Shown in pieces: positions 41,299 through 54,847 of a stretch of DNA of 64,000 bases. Each line of letters opens with the position of its first letter. The stretch's first letter is position 1. The stretch spans positions 159,380,471 to 159,444,470 of the forward strand of contig NC_081411.1 of assembly GCF_030272615.1 (NCBI RefSeq). The letters run 5' to 3'. The notes under the pieces were generated by a model. It searched no databases and had not been told where the DNA came from. It saw nothing but the letters and a program-made list of their open reading frames with translations. The position numbers and the translations under genes were made by a program. The DNA is from Cryptomeria japonica. Taxonomy: Eukaryota > Streptophyta > Pinopsida > Cupressales > Cupressaceae.

Positions 41299-44200
41299 CC
41301 CAAACAAACAAACAGCCACAATAAAATATACAAATTGGGCTTTGATTCAATACAAACATGTATATGCTATCATCCAGATTTCAGATGAGTGTATGTATTT
41401 GTTATTAACCATTGATGGTTTCTGCTCTTTTCATGTCGATCAATGCAGAAATATTTTTCATTTGTGTAAGTCGTTCCTACAAAAACCTGTAACAGTGAAA
41501 ATCCCAGTTTTGACACGTATAATAATAGAGGTGTTACCCTCAAGATTACGTGCGAGTTTTTTTTATTAAATTAGGAGTTATATTTTGAAGGTCCAGCACG
41601 TTGAAGAAGCAATTCTTTGACTTGCTTGTGTGCCCACTGGGATTTTATTTCTGATACGCATGATTTGTCTGCCATTTAATCCATATAACTCGCTACTAGT
41701 ATTTTGACTTTGATTTAACGAGGGTTGGCTCAAGTTTTTTATTAAATCGGGAGTCTAAACCGGAGAAGTACTTATTTGACTCGTTTGTGTGCCTTTTGAT
41801 ATGCATGATTTGTCTGCCATTCAATCCATATAGCTCGCTACCAACATTTTGACATATAGCTCGCTACCAACATTTTGACTTTGATTTTTAAATTTGAAGG
41901 GATTACTATGTTTGAGACGGATAAGTTTTGTATTCTTAATTAATAATTTAGATAGTTAAAAGGGTTGTGATTAATTGTTAAAGGATTATTTTATTTTTAT
42001 ATTAGAGATTGAGGGTTTTTTTCATTAATATTATATTTTAATGTGATATATTGAAGTGTGATATTTTCATTTTAGAGATAATATGTTGTAGGTTTGCAAG
42101 TAATGAAGGAAGAAAGTAATGAGAAGTACTCTAGTTGTCATGTAGGAGGAGATCATAGGAGAAAATTCTTCAAGCTATAGGAGTTAAGGATGGAGAAGAC
42201 AAAGCAAATGCCCTACAAGAGAAGTTAAAAGGTGAGAAAAGGATGGAGAAGACAAAGCAAATGCCCTACAAGAGAAGTAAAAAGGTGAGAAGATGAAAAG
42301 GCATTCAAATCATTGGAGAACAACAAGATGAGTTAAAATTTGAACGTGTTGTAACAATATCCTCTATTGACAAAGCATTAGTTAAAATAGTATCTCAACA
42401 AAATATTGGATGTGAGCTCCATGAACAAACCTTCATAAATATACTACAAATGAATCATATTTGTTGTCTCCTCTATGAATAAACCTTCATAATTCAAGGG
42501 TAAGGACCCAATTAGAATGCCTACTAATTAATTTGAAAAAAAAAGTAGTTGTGATAAATTAAATAATAAATTTGTCAAATAAATATGTGAGGGTTGAATA
42601 ATTGAAAACTATATATAACACTAGATTTAATATTAATGTGGATATTACTATAATGTTTCAAGTTACACATACATGACATTAGCCAACCAAACAATTTCTT
42701 GTTGAAAGAACAACACAATAATAACATCAACACTTAAATATGAGAATTCCATGTCACACGACACACTAACATACACGCAAGTGTTGTGTCAAGCACAACA
42801 ACACACAAGACATAGCAAGGACATTGTGGTGATGTTCCATATCATGCACAACATAAGACAAGATCACAATTACTCCAAGAAAGGTGGCACAGTGAAATGC
42901 TAACATATTGTGTAATAGAGTCACTATGATGATCCTATAAGAGAGTGGGACTTCACCATGATAATGATTAGGTTCTATCCCATAATTGTGTTATCTCATG
43001 AACGCAACACAATGGTAGGTTGATGGATTCATTTACCTTGAATCCCTACCTTAACTCACAATACCAAGGGAAACCTAAGGAGATGGGACAACCAAGAGAT
43101 ATTACGTACCTCAACTAGTTGTAATAACCATTGGTCCTCAAACGTGGAGTAGGGTGAGGGTACCAACTACCATTGATCTACTCCATAGAAACTCAACAAA
43201 CACCCAAACACTAGGAGCAAAGCTTCACAAGAGGCTAAACCACTAGGAGGTACAAGTTGTCCACCATTTGGTTATGTTCATGCAAAGACATGATTCTTGA
43301 TGCAAAGAATAGAATAACTTCTAGTCAAGGACAACTATCAACCAATTATCAACATGGGAAGACTAACAAGACCAAGGGGAACAGCTTTCAAATATAAATT
43401 TTTCCAAAAAAAATGCTTGGAAAAACCTATCATTAATGAATAAAAGACTATAGTGTGTAATTGTGTAATTGGTCAAGTGTCCACTTTTGGTTCTAAAGTC
43501 TAGTTCTAGTGTTGGAGTCCAAAATTTTTATTTTGTGGTCTTATTTTTGCGTTGTTGTCTTTTTTCTATTTTGTAATCCTAACCAAAAACTAGATGAATG
43601 AGAATTTTTAGGTCCTACACCTAGAAACAATGCCTAGGTCTCACAAAAACAAGGTACAATATAAATTGACTCTAAAAAGACCAAAACAGTTCTAGGAGAA
43701 GAAGGTGGACAAACACGCCTAATCTTTACGACACCTAATCTTTGGACACAAGAAAATTGAAGATATATCAAGGACTAAAAAATGAATCCAAAAATATAAA
43801 AAATAAAGAAAAATATTCCCCAAACTCTACACACCCTCCCACCACACAACGGAAATCCAAATAACACAACACCACCACCCTATGGTAAGAAATCAAAATC
43901 AAGACGGAGAAAATATCTTCCAAATTTGATGTCATGATGGAATGTTCTCTATCACATTAAGTTACTATTAAGGCCAAGTCCAATGGTTCTCTAATTTAAT
44001 TTATATGTACTTGTTAACTTATTTTAGTATAAACACTAAATAACGTTAGAAAGGGCATGTTAGTGGGTTTTGGTCTTTTTGTTTTGCCATATGTCTGGTT
44101 GTAATCACAGAATTAGCCTTAATGTTTTCCAAAAAGGGCCATGCAACTTCTGGGAGTGAAATCTTTGATGCGGAAGAAGTCAAGTTTTTGTTGTCTCTAA

Positions 44201-44877
44201 AGCTGAAAGCTACCCATCGACGTCGCAAGAGGAGTTAGGGTTTATAGTGATTCTTGGGATTCAATAACACGTTGCAGCATTGGTATGCAATGGTAGGGCA
44301 CGTTGCAACAAATCATGGAGGAGGATCGAAGGAGAGAATAATATGGCATTATGCATGGAGGTTGACAGAGTCTCAAAGGGACACGTTTTCCAACCCATTG
44401 ATCACCATATACGTGGAGAATGAAGGATTGAACAACTCTGTTTTTACACTTCCATAGACATCCCACGCTGTTAAAAAGGAAAGGTAGATTTTCATATGGT
44501 ATTACTATGCCTGCAAGTGCTTTCGAGTGTTCTTAGTCAATGATCCTTCATTCTTGCTTTCCTGCTGCCTTAATACTGTATCTATCCAAGAAACTGTAGA
44601 TAGCATTGTTATTACTTCCAAATATTGACATAGCCGTTTGCATTATGTTCTACTATCCATATCTTTGTTGATATTGATGCAATTTTGTACTTGAGGAAAC
44701 CTTGATCCATTGAAAAAGCATTATCAAAACTTTGAGAAGAACATGGTTTACTAGGAAGAACATATATTTTAGAAACCATGGAAAGCATGCTGGAATGTTT
44801 ATGTCATTTTTGGGGTCCCGTATGTCATAGTTCCATATAGAGGCAGACTAGAGATGAATGGCTGAATGGCAGGGTAG
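41299..44877. other. Intergenic DNA upstream of the transporter gene
   Basis: No gene recognised. There is a diverged direct repeat ('gcatgatttgtctgccatt' near 41660 and 41806; 'tcgctaccaacattttgac' near 41837 and 41862) and the tandem repeat at 42188. Short open frames at 44046-44466 lie on both strands and have no known domain. The FBT promoter should lie just right of 41298 but no convincing motif was seen. Confidence 0.4.
42188..42292. repeat. 53-bp tandem duplication
   Basis: Two nearly identical copies beginning GGATGGAGAAGACAAAGCAA at 42188 and 42241. Confidence 0.9.
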
Positions 44878-45867
44878 CTATGTTACTTTGAGTTTCCGGG
44901 ATGGGAACGGTAGGGATGGCTGGCTGGACGGTAAATTTTTTTTGTCAATTTTGGGGTGACGGGGATGGTGGGGATGACAAAGGGGATAGCTATATAAAAT
45001 ACAGGAAAAAATTTAAAATATAAAAAAAATTTAAATGTTCATATGAAAAATAGATAAAGCATGTATATATACATTATATACATATGCAAACATGGATCAA
45101 GCAAGTATATGTACATCATAGAACCTCAACATACCACATTTGTGTTCAAAATTCATTGTCAATACGTAATATGCATTCATAATTCAGAATTCATTGTCAA
45201 TACTCAATATGCATTCATAATTGAAAACATATTGTCAATATTTCAGCACTTGTTTCTTTCTACTTGGAGGATATTTTGATAGTCTTTCATTTCTATTATG
45301 ACCTACGACCACTTATTTATGCACTACAATGTTTTGGGTGTTTGTTAAATTCTATACCAAGTTGTTATTCATATTTCTGAGTGCTTTTGACTATGATTCA
45401 GACCTAATTACCTTTTATATTAGTGAAAAGTCCAATATTGCAAACCTACAACCACTTTTTTACGCACTACCGAGTTCTAAGTGTTTGTGAAATTTATTAC
45501 TAGGTTGTTGCTTTGGAAGTGATTCAAACATGTTTACCAGTCATATTAGTGAAAATCCAGTTTTACAAACCTATAATAAAATTAAAAAAATGTTGTTTTT
45601 TTAGTATTTGAATCTTTTCTTTTTTTAAATGTGCTGAGAAAAGGGGGATGGTTGGTCGTCTTGGGGGGACATCCCCCAACCATATTGGGGATGGGGGAAC
45701 GTCCCCTCTAACATTAATTGTCGTCCCTAAGTTTTTGAGACATTTCCCGTAGATTTTACAATTTTGGGAACGGCGGGGGGACGTCCCCTGGCTGTCCCCA
45801 AGTCCCTGAAATGTCCTGGTACAGTGACAGGGGGTTTAGCCTAGGGACACATCCCCAGGTAACGTAG
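44878..45867. mobile_element. Possible non-autonomous DNA transposon relic
   Basis: The ends CTATGTTACTTTGAG (left) and, reversed, CTACGTTACCTGGGG (right) form short imperfect inverted termini. G-rich subterminal zones ('gggatgg', 'ggggacgtcccc') sit at both ends. The interior is A/T-rich, with a duplicated block of about 150 bp (near 45300 and 45440). No clean target duplication or transposase. Speculative. Confidence 0.3.
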
Positions 45868-46428
45868 ATCAAAAGATAATAAGTATACAACATGGTATTT
45901 AAATATCGCAGTATTATGGAAGACAAAGAGCAGAGATTGAAACTAAAGCCATCCCATCACAATGAAAGAACGCAGTACAACAAGAGAACATTCACAAGTG
46001 TCTCTAAGTAGAAAAAGTTAAAAGAAAGACAATTGTGAAAAGAGGATCTAAGAATAGTTGAACAGTAGTGAGTACTCCATGAAAAGTGCAAAGACAACTT
46101 ATAGTATAGTGGATGATATGCAATTCCATTAAAATACCATAAGGGGAAGCAAGTGGATGCTACATAGGTTGCTTAAAAAAAATAGTCAACATGAGACAAA
46201 GAAAACATCAGTGTTAGGTGACAATGGGCATTTGTCATGACAATGGCAAAACAGTGTATGACAGTCAAAATGGTTAGTCAAAGGCAATGGAGCCAAGCTT
46301 GTGCAGTTGATAAATTTCTTGAGCAGATGCTTTATCAATTTCCTTATGCTCACAAATTCTTCAACAATGACATGATAAGACAAGATTCAAGTAGATGGCT
46401 TTTGACAAGTTACATGGAGACCATGTAA

Positions 46429-47177
46429 TGTCCTCAACTCAAATCAAGAAGCTTAGTTGTAATTTGGTTCTCCTTTCATTGGATTACCCAAGAGGAAAAG
46501 GACATAGAGCATCATTGGGTGTGATATGGGGTCCTTGGCTTGTTCTAATTTTTTATTTTAAGTTGAGTGCACGTCTTTTGTTGCAACTTAAGTGAATATA
46601 ATTTATTTTAAGTTGGGCACATCTTTTTAGGCAATTTTAAGTGATGTCTAGCCAAGGGACTTAAGTTGTCCCCTCTTTTATGTACTTAAGTGACTTAATT
46701 AAAACATGTGACAAAAGCCAAGATGGGCCCCAACTTCAAGAGTTCTTATTGATGCATATTTTAGGTTTTTATTTTGTAGCCTTGGATTAAGACGTGGACT
46801 ATCAAGGGTGGAGATTGATTCATCTTTATAGAAGTTGTTATAAAACACCCTTAAGGGCTCATTTGAGAGGATTGTGTGATGAAGATTTTTATTTATCGTT
46901 GTTGCAACTTGACTTGAGGATTGAAACAGGCTTAAGTATCCCTAATTTCGATGAGACATATGGGCTCTCCCTAGTCGGAAGAGTGTGTTTCAGTGGAAGA
47001 ACTCTGGTTTGTGAAACTCTAGCACATTATTGTTTTTGGGCCGCAAGTATTCATTAGGTTTGGAGACCAAATTAGAGGAAAATCTCAATGTTGGAGACTT
47101 GTATATGGAATTATCTACAACTACAAACCATCAAATTTTAGCATGTTACAAATGGCTACTAAAGAGCACATAAGACA
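46429..47177 (+). repeat. Gypsy 5' LTR, first piece
   Basis: 749 bp matching 59476-60209, ending with the AGACA duplicated by the Copia insertion. The uninterrupted 3' LTR reads through this point as 'cacataagacaaacctaggg'. Confidence 0.9.
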
Positions 47178-48600
47178 TGATGAATAATGATGAACAACAA
47201 ATATCCTAAACAGTACTGAGAGGGGGGGGTGAATCAGTACAGACAAAAACTTCTCAACAACTTATCAAGTTAAAACAATGATAACCAGTTGTCATCACTG
47301 AACTTAACCATGGCAATACCAGTTAAACACAGTAAGACTTCAGATATTTAAACCAGTAAATTGAATACTTCAAATATCATTCAACACTCGATAACTACTT
47401 CACCAATATATATATGCATGTGTTGTATGAGTAATACCATAACTATTAAATTTGCATGTGTATACATCTAAACAAAGAATACTCAGTCATCACATGAAAA
47501 ATGCACAACTCATAACACACAGATTTTTCACATGGAAACCCAAATGGGAAAAACCACGGTGGGGATGAATACCCACAAGCTTGTTTTGAACTCTTTTGAA
47601 GTCCGCTCTGTTAGGAGCCTAGTCCAGTTAAAGACTTTACAATAAGGTTTTGTTAGGAACCGATCTTGTTAAAGATCACTCGGTTAAGGGATGGCTATAT
47701 ACCCTGTTAAAGGTTGAAACCCTATTAAAGGTTACCTTGCTAGAGGATTTAAAGAACTCAATGAACTTGATTCACCTGGTTAGAGGATTTACAACAAGCT
47801 TGTTAAAGCTACTCGATAAAGGGATTTTCCAACTGTTGAAATGGTTAGAAGACAACAGGTAAAGGTTTGATCTGATAACAACACTACATGCTAAGGCAAA
47901 TCCTTTTCAATTCCTCTACTCTGTAGTTCTCCACTCAATGGTCTGGCAAGTATCTCATCACTCGGATACAAACACAACATTTGCCAACACAAACAATACC
48001 AAACATCATCGACCTTATAGACAATAATTAGGTCGGTAGCATAAACCCTAAACCCTAAACATTTAGGTTTACAATTACAAGCGGTCCAATCCTAACCGTT
48101 CAAAAAACTTGCATAGAATGAAACAATCTCAAACAAATCACAAATCATTCTGCATCGTCCATTCTCCACCGCATATGGAAATCAATAACCCATCACGCTC
48201 TCTTCACATACCGCTAAGAATAATGTTCATACCTGAGGTAGACATTTAATGCAATCGATCTTCACATGCAAGATCCTCAAGGAAATCCTTCACGTGCACA
48301 AAACTGACGTGGTATCTCGATCTCATCCTTATCTCTTAGCTAACTCATCACAAAATATCACCGGTTGCATCGCATAAGCTAGATTGCCAAACCAGAAACC
48401 CTAGAGCTAAGATTACCAACTGGTAATCACACTTAATGAAACCTTGACACCGGTTCACTACATCTCTTCATACTGGTTCTCCAACTTGAACATTAGTAAC
48501 AACTTCTTCCAATCTTCATATCGGTTCACCTATACTTATTTACATCAATGACAACATACATCATATCATCATATGCCAACATACCAGTTCATCAAATGCA
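47178..48600 (-). repeat. Copia 3' LTR
   Basis: 1,423 bp. It differs from the 5' LTR by point changes, a roughly 34-bp extra segment near 47705-47740 and a shorter terminal sequence (starts TGCATTTGATG on the minus strand where the 5' LTR starts TGTTGGCATTTGATG). It contains two CCCTAAA units near 48045. Confidence 0.93.
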
Positions 48601-48611
48601 TCTCCCCCTTT
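48601..48611 (-). other. Copia polypurine tract
   Basis: Minus strand AAAGGGGGAGA directly before the 3' LTR. Confidence 0.85.
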
Positions 48612-48890
48612 GGCATTGATGGAAATACTCAATGTAGCATTGCAACTATAAACAACATAGACCAATGCAACTATAACATTTATCTCCATCAACAAATATC
48701 TTCTCCCATACATCAGATATCTTCTCCCCCATACATCAGACATCTTCTCCCCCTTTGACAACAATGCCAAAGTGGAGGCACAAGCTTCCATTTTCCACTA
48801 TGTTGCTCCCCCTATGGAATAGCATCCTTCAACACATCAACCCTGAAAGATTTGACACTGTAGTACTTGACTAATGTGGAGCACAAAGCT

Positions 48891-51800
48891 TTAGTTTACT
48901 TCATGAAGGGGCAAAACCCCTAATTCACCTCTTAAATAGGTAAATGTTGTCTTCGGTAAGGGCTTAGTGAATATGTGTGCTAACTGCTCCTTATTGGAAA
49001 CATGTTCTAATACAATCTCTTTGTTTTGAACCCTCTCTCTCAAGAAATGATACTTGAGCTCAATGTTCTTAGTTCTAGCATGTAATACCGGATTCTTGGA
49101 AATATTGATTACACTAGTATTATCACAGAAAATACTCACCGGTTCAAATATAGGTACTTTGAAACCATCCAATACATGCTTCATCCATATTGCTTGAGTG
49201 CAGTTCATAAATGCTGCCACATACTCCATTTCAGTTGTAGACTGGGAAATATAGCTTTGCTTCTTGCTCGTCCATGAGACTAGTCTTCCACCGGTTGTGC
49301 TCTTCCAGTCGTTCACATTACCTGCCTAATCTGCGTCGGTAAACACTTTGAGATTAAAATCACCATTGTATGGATACCACAATCCATAATCAACTATCCC
49401 TTTCAGGTATCTAAGAATCCTCTCGACTGCTACCAAGTGGGATTCTCTCGGACTTTTCTGAAAGCGAGCTACAATGCCCATTGCATGAGCAATATCAAAT
49501 CTGTTGTGTACCACATAGTGCAACTTACCAATCATTGACCGGTACTCCTTTTCATTCACCAACACTGAATCATCTTCCTTAGTTAATTTGTAGTCGGTCA
49601 CCATCGATGTACCAACCGGTTTGCTCTCCTCCATGCCAAAGGTCTTGAATACCTCTTTGACATACTTGGACTGGGTAATAAAGATACCTTTTTTCATCAA
49701 CTGAATCTGTAGACCAATGAAGAACTTTATCTCTCCAATCAGAGACATCTCAAACTCTTTCTTCATTTCAACTGCAAATGCATGGCTCATTTCATCATCT
49801 CCTTCAAAGATTATGTCATCTACAAATACTTCACAGATTAGAATCTGATCTCCTTCAGATTTCAGGTAAATCTTCCTGTCCTCACTTGTTCTCTGAAATC
49901 CTATCTTTACAAGATGAGAGTGTAACCGTTCATAACATGCCCTTGGTGCTTGCTTCAATCCATACAGGGCCTTGTGTAATCTACACACCATGTCACTATC
50001 TTCTAATAAGGCAAACCCATCTGGTTGCTCAATATACACTTCCTCTTATAGGATTCCGTTCAAGAATGCAGACTTCACATCCATTTGATATACCTTGAAT
50101 CCTGTAAATGTTGCAAATGCAAGTAGCATTCAAACACCTTCTAGTCTAGCCACTGGGGTAAAGGTTTCTCCATAGTCTTCTCCCTCTTCCTGAGCATATC
50201 CCTTGCATACAACTCTTGCCTTGTTCCTTACAATTGTGCCTTCTTCATTCAACTTATTCCTGAAGACCCATTTGGTACCTATGACATTCTTGTGTTCCGG
50301 TTTGGGTACCAAAGACCATGTTGCATTCTTTTCTATCTGGTCCAGCTCCTCTTCCATTGCCTTAATCCAGTCTTCATCTGTAAGTGCCTCTCTAGTAGTC
50401 TTAGGCTCAAATTCAGAAATCATGCAAGATTTTTCTTTCACCTTGCTTCTTGTGAGTATCCCTGCATCTTTATATCCTATGATTTGCTTAGGATCATGAT
50501 TTAGTTTTACATATCTAGGAATGATTCTAGTTGGTTCTGCTTGCTTTTCCTCTTCTTCTTCACCTACTGCAACTTCTACCGATATAGGAACACTGAGACC
50601 TTTTCTTGTTTCTTTCTTAACCGATTCCCAGAAGGCTATACTTGGTTCATCTTCCACTTGTTCGCTGCAGGTTTCCTCAGGTTTCTCAGGGGATTAATCA
50701 ACCCTGATGTTGATGCTCTCAACAATTCTCTGAGTTCCATTGTTGTAGCATTTGAGAGCTTTGCTCTTAGTGGAATGTCCTAGAAATATTCCTTCATCAC
50801 ATTTAGCATCAAACTTGCTCAGATGCTTACCTCTCCTGATGTAACACTTACTGCCAAAGACTTTAAAATAACTCACAGTGGGAGTCTTCCCAGTCCAGTA
50901 CTCATAAGGGGTTTTATCTTTACCTTTCTTGATGAGTACCCGGTTCATAGTATAGACTGCAGTACTCACTGCTTCTCTCCAAAAAGTGTGAGCTACCTTT
51001 CTTTGGATCAGCATTGTTCTAGTCACTTCAACTACAATTATGTTATTCCTTTCTGCTATGGCATTCTATTGTGGTGTCCTTCGGGAAAACAACTGCATCT
51101 TGATGTCGTTCTCTTCACAATACTTGTTGAATTCATCAGAAGTGAATTCACCTCCTTGATCAGTTCTTAGGCATTTTATCCTTTGACCACTTTCCTTCTC
51201 TACCAATTCTCTAAAGGCTTTGAACTTTCCAAATCCCTCAGACTTGTCTTTTGAAAATGTGACCCACATCATTCTTGAGCAGTCATCAGTATGAATCATG
51301 AAATACCTATCTCCCTTAATACTTCCAGTTTTCATTGGAGCATACAGATCGGTGCACACAAGATCAAGTAAGTTCTCTGCTGAAAAAGGCTTACCTTTGA
51401 AAGTTGAGGAAGACATCTTCCCAAGTTGACATTCTCTGAACAAAGAATTCTCAGGTTTGTTCAGCAAAGGCAATCCTCTTACTGCCTTGATCACACTCGC
51501 CTTTACAATATTATCAAAATTCATATGACAAAGTCCCCTATGCCATATCCAACTGTCATCAAACTTCGCCATCAGTCACTGACTAATCTTGGCATTTAAC
51601 TGAAACAGGTTACCTCTAGTCTACTTACCGGTGGCAATAAGTTCACCACTCTTTCCAATTATACTGTAGACTCCACCTTTGAATTTCATAATGAGTCCTT
51701 TGTCATTTAGCTGAGCAACACTCAAAAGGTTGTGCTTAAGACCTTCTACCCAGTAGACATCATATGCACTGCTCTTTCCATCCAGTGAGATGGATCCTTT

Positions 51801-52937
51801 ACCTTTCACCAAACATGGTGCATCATTGCCAAACCGGACAACACCTCCATTGTATTCTTCCAGAGACAGAAACTTTCTTCAGTCACTAGTCATGTGGTGA
51901 GAACACCCACTATCAATAATCCATTCATTTGAGTTGTCAATGTGAGAGACAAGGGATTTCTTGTCAGATACTTCTTCCTTTATAGCTACAAACACTATAT
52001 CCTCATTCTCTTCATCCTCAAATTCTTCATTAGTAGCACCTTCATCCACTGCAACAAGAGAATTTCTTCAACCTTCTCCTTTATACTTTATAAACCTCTC
52101 TAGTTTATCCTTATTGTCATTGTTAGGACAATTAACAACTATATGTCCTATCTTATTGTAGGAAAAACATTTTAAAGGAAGCTTACCTTTGTATTTTCTG
52201 GTGCCTTTTGAAAGTCTCTTGGCAAGAAGAGCTTCAAACTCCATCAGAATCTCCTCATCATCCATGTCTATGTTTGGCCTAGATTCATAACTGGTGCTTA
52301 CTTCTTTTCCTTTTCTGGTTGGTGCAACAGATGCTCTAAAGGCTAACTCAGTCTTCTGAACACTACCATCATAACTATTCCAATCATAGGCAATCAACTT
52401 TGCAATGATAGAGTCTAACGATACCTTGGTTTTGTCGATAGATCTTAACTCCTAAATAGCAGCAACTCTGATTGCATAGACCGGTAAAAATGATCTCAAA
52501 ACTTTACTGACAACGGTGCCATCATCAATTGTTCCACCAGTGCTCTTGATATCTCCAACCATAGTCTTGATCCTTATGCCATATTGTTGAATGGTCTCTC
52601 CTTCAACCATCCTCATGTCTTCAAATTTTCCTCTAAGGCTTTCTTCCTTAGCTTGTTTGACATGCTCATCACCACCATAAATGGTTTCCAGAGTGTCCTT
52701 ATCTTGTGCATCAATGAACTCAATATTGGACAGACTGCTAATAAGGGCTTCCATGACTTAACCATTTTCTTGAATTTCTCTTTTCTGATCATCGGTTAGA
52801 GTGCCAATGGGGATAACATAGACATTCTCAACATAGCTCCAATGTTGAGCACCCAAACTCTTGATATAAATCTTCATTATGTCCTTCCATATTTTGAAGT
52901 TATCTCTATTTAACTTAGGACCTTCCCTCTTCATCAT
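48891..52937 (-). pseudogene. Copia gag-pol polyprotein with eleven stops
   Basis: One frame of 1,349 codons from the ATG at 52937 to the stop at 48891, with no net frameshift. Gag comes first (KREGPKLNRDNFKIWKDIMK), with a damaged zinc knuckle near 52160 (CFSYNKIGHIVVNC; the second Cys is Tyr). The protease follows (IIDSGCSHHMT, about 51900). The integrase has an HHCC-like region (WHRGLCHMNFDNI ... CQLGK) and its D, D and E residues (CTDLYAP, RTDQGGEF, AIAERNN; 51570-51040). Reverse transcriptase spans about 50450-49500 (GTKWVFRNKL, ALYGLKQAPRACYERLHSHL, FVDDIIF) and RNase H 49350-48900 (SWTSKKQSYISQSTTEMEYV, HARTKNIELKYHFLRE). The stops are at 52758, 52452, 52068, 51879, 51621, 51576, 51066, 50694, 50130, 50046 and 49326. 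The order PR-IN-RT-RH is diagnostic of Copia. Not functional as it stands. Confidence 0.93.
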
Positions 52938-52994
52938 TAAAGCAAGATCTTTTACCTCAAATTGTTAAGCTTATATCACCAAGGACCTAGAGTT

Positions 52995-53006
52995 GCTCTG
53001 ATACCA
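52995..53006 (-). other. Copia primer-binding site (tRNA-iMet)
   Basis: Minus strand TGGTATCAGAGC, two bases inside the 5' LTR end. Perfect consensus. Confidence 0.93.
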
Positions 53007-53008
53007 AT

Positions 53009-54402
53009 TGATGAATAATGATCAACAACAAATATCCTAAAGGGTACTGAGAGGGGGGGGTGAATCAGTATAGACAAAAACTTCTCAACAACTTATCAAG
53101 TTAAAACAATGATAACCGGTTGTCTTCATCACTGAACTTAACCATTGCAATATCGGTTAAACAAGGTAAGATTTCAGATATTTAAACCAGTAAACTGAAT
53201 ACTTCAAATATCATTCAACACTTGATAACTACTTCACCAATATGCATATGTATGTGTTGTATCAGTAATACCATAACTATTAACTTTGCATGCATATACA
53301 TCTAAACAAAGAATACTCAGTCATCACATGAAAAATGCACAACTCATAACACACAGATTTTTCACGTGGAAACCCAAATGGGAAAAACCACGGTGGGGAT
53401 GAATACCCACAAGCTTTTTTAGAACTCTTTTGAAGTCTACTTTGTTAGGAGCCTAGTCCAGTTAAAGACTTTACAAAAAGGTTTTGTTAGGAACCGATCA
53501 TGTTAAAGATCACCCGGTTAAGGGATGGCTATATACCCTGTTAAAGGTTGAAAGAACTCAATGAACTTGAGTCACCTGGTTAGAGGATTTACAACAAGCC
53601 TGTTAAAGCTACTCGATAAAGGGATTTTCCAACTGTTGAAATGGTTAGAAGACAACAGGTAAAGCTCTAATCTGATAACAGCCCTACATGCTAAGGCAAA
53701 TCCTTTTCAGTTCCTCTACTCTGTAGTTCTCCACTCATTGGTCTGGCAAGTATCTCATCACTCGAATACAAACACAACATTTGCCAACACAAACAATACC
53801 AAACATCATCGACCTTATAGACAATAATTAGGTCGGTAGCATAAACCCTAAACCCTAAACATTTAGGTTTACAATTACAGGCGGTCCAATCCTAACCGTT
53901 CAAAACACTTGCATAGAATGAAATAATCTCAAACAAATCACAAGTCATTCTACATCATCCATTCTCCACCACATATGGAAATTAGTAACCCATCACGCTC
54001 TCTTCATATACCGCTAAGAAGAATGTTCATTCCCGAGGTAGACATTTAATGCAATCAATCTTCACATGCAAGATCTTCAAGGAAATCCTTCACGTGCACA
54101 AAACTGACGTGGCATCTCGATCTCATCCTTATCTCTTAGCTAACTCATCACGGAATACCACCAGTTGCATCGCATAAGCTAGATTGCCAAACTGGAAACC
54201 CTAGAGATGAGATTACCAATCAGTAATCACACTTAGTGAAACCCTAACACCGATTCACTACATCTCTTCATATCGGTTCTCCAACTTGAACATCAATAAC
54301 AACTTCTTCCAATCTTCATACCGGTTCACCTATACTTATTGATATCAATGACAACATACATTATCATCATATGCCAACATACCAGTTCATCAAATGCCAA
54401 CA
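53009..54402 (-). repeat. Copia 5' LTR
   Basis: 1,394 bp, TGTTGGCATTTGATGAACTG ... CATTATTCATCA on the minus strand. The right end abuts the AGACA duplication. Confidence 0.93.
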
Positions 54403-54407
54403 AGACA

Positions 54408-54801
54408 GACCTAGTGTTGACCATTTTGGAAGCCAAGGGCCACTTTGAGGCTAGGGTTTGGAAATTATTCTAAACCAGTTTTGAGTATCATTGGTATTAA
54501 AATCTGCATATTTATCTCTGCAAGACATTGTATCTCAATTTTAAAATTTTGGGCAATATTAATAAATGTTTTTTTATTGTATTTCCTAGCTCATATCTTT
54601 TAGCTGCACAAATCAGATCTGAAATCTAATCAAAATCATGGTTTTGAATTGAAAATATTTACAAGCAAATAAATTTTCAAATTTTGTGCCCTAGTTTGTA
54701 GAGGTGTTTTCTTTTGTTAGTTGTGCCCTAGTTTGTAGAGGTGTTTTATTTTGTTAGTTGTGCCCTAGTTTGCAGATTTTTTTGTGTTTTGGGAGACGAC
54801 A
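54408..54801 (+). repeat. Gypsy 5' LTR, second piece
   Basis: Matches 60210-60610 ('gttgaccattttggaagcc', 'tctctgcaagacattgtatc', 'tttgtagaggtgtt'). It ends GGGAGACGACA before the primer-binding site. Confidence 0.85.
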
Positions 54802-54802
54802 G

Positions 54803-54814
54803 TGATATCAAAGT
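54803..54814 (+). other. Decayed Gypsy primer-binding site
   Basis: TGATATCAAAGT, one base after the LTR. It resembles TGGTATCAGAGC with two G to A changes and one at the end, as expected for deaminated methyl-cytosine on the other strand. Confidence 0.55.
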
Positions 54815-54847
54815 TGTGAGACTCGGCAACCATTTGGGTTTATATGC

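Larger units (their letters stand above)
47178..54402 (-). mobile_element. Copia retrotransposon, full length, decayed
   Basis: The LTRs are 53009-54402 (5') and 47178-48600 (3'). A perfect AGACA duplication flanks it (47173-47177, 54403-54407). It has an intact tRNA-iMet primer-binding site (52995-53006), a polypurine tract (48601-48611) and one gag-pol frame. It sits inside the Gypsy 5' LTR and is therefore younger, which agrees with its smaller LTR divergence (about 6 percent by eye over 190 bp). Confidence 0.95.

Noticed and set aside
44046-44466. Overlapping open frames on both strands
   Set aside because: Mutually overlapping, short, and without domains or codon signals favouring either strand.
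48040-48062. Telomere-type CCCTAAA units (also near 53850)
   Set aside because: Only two units, present at the same place in both Copia LTRs; part of the LTR, not an interstitial telomere.
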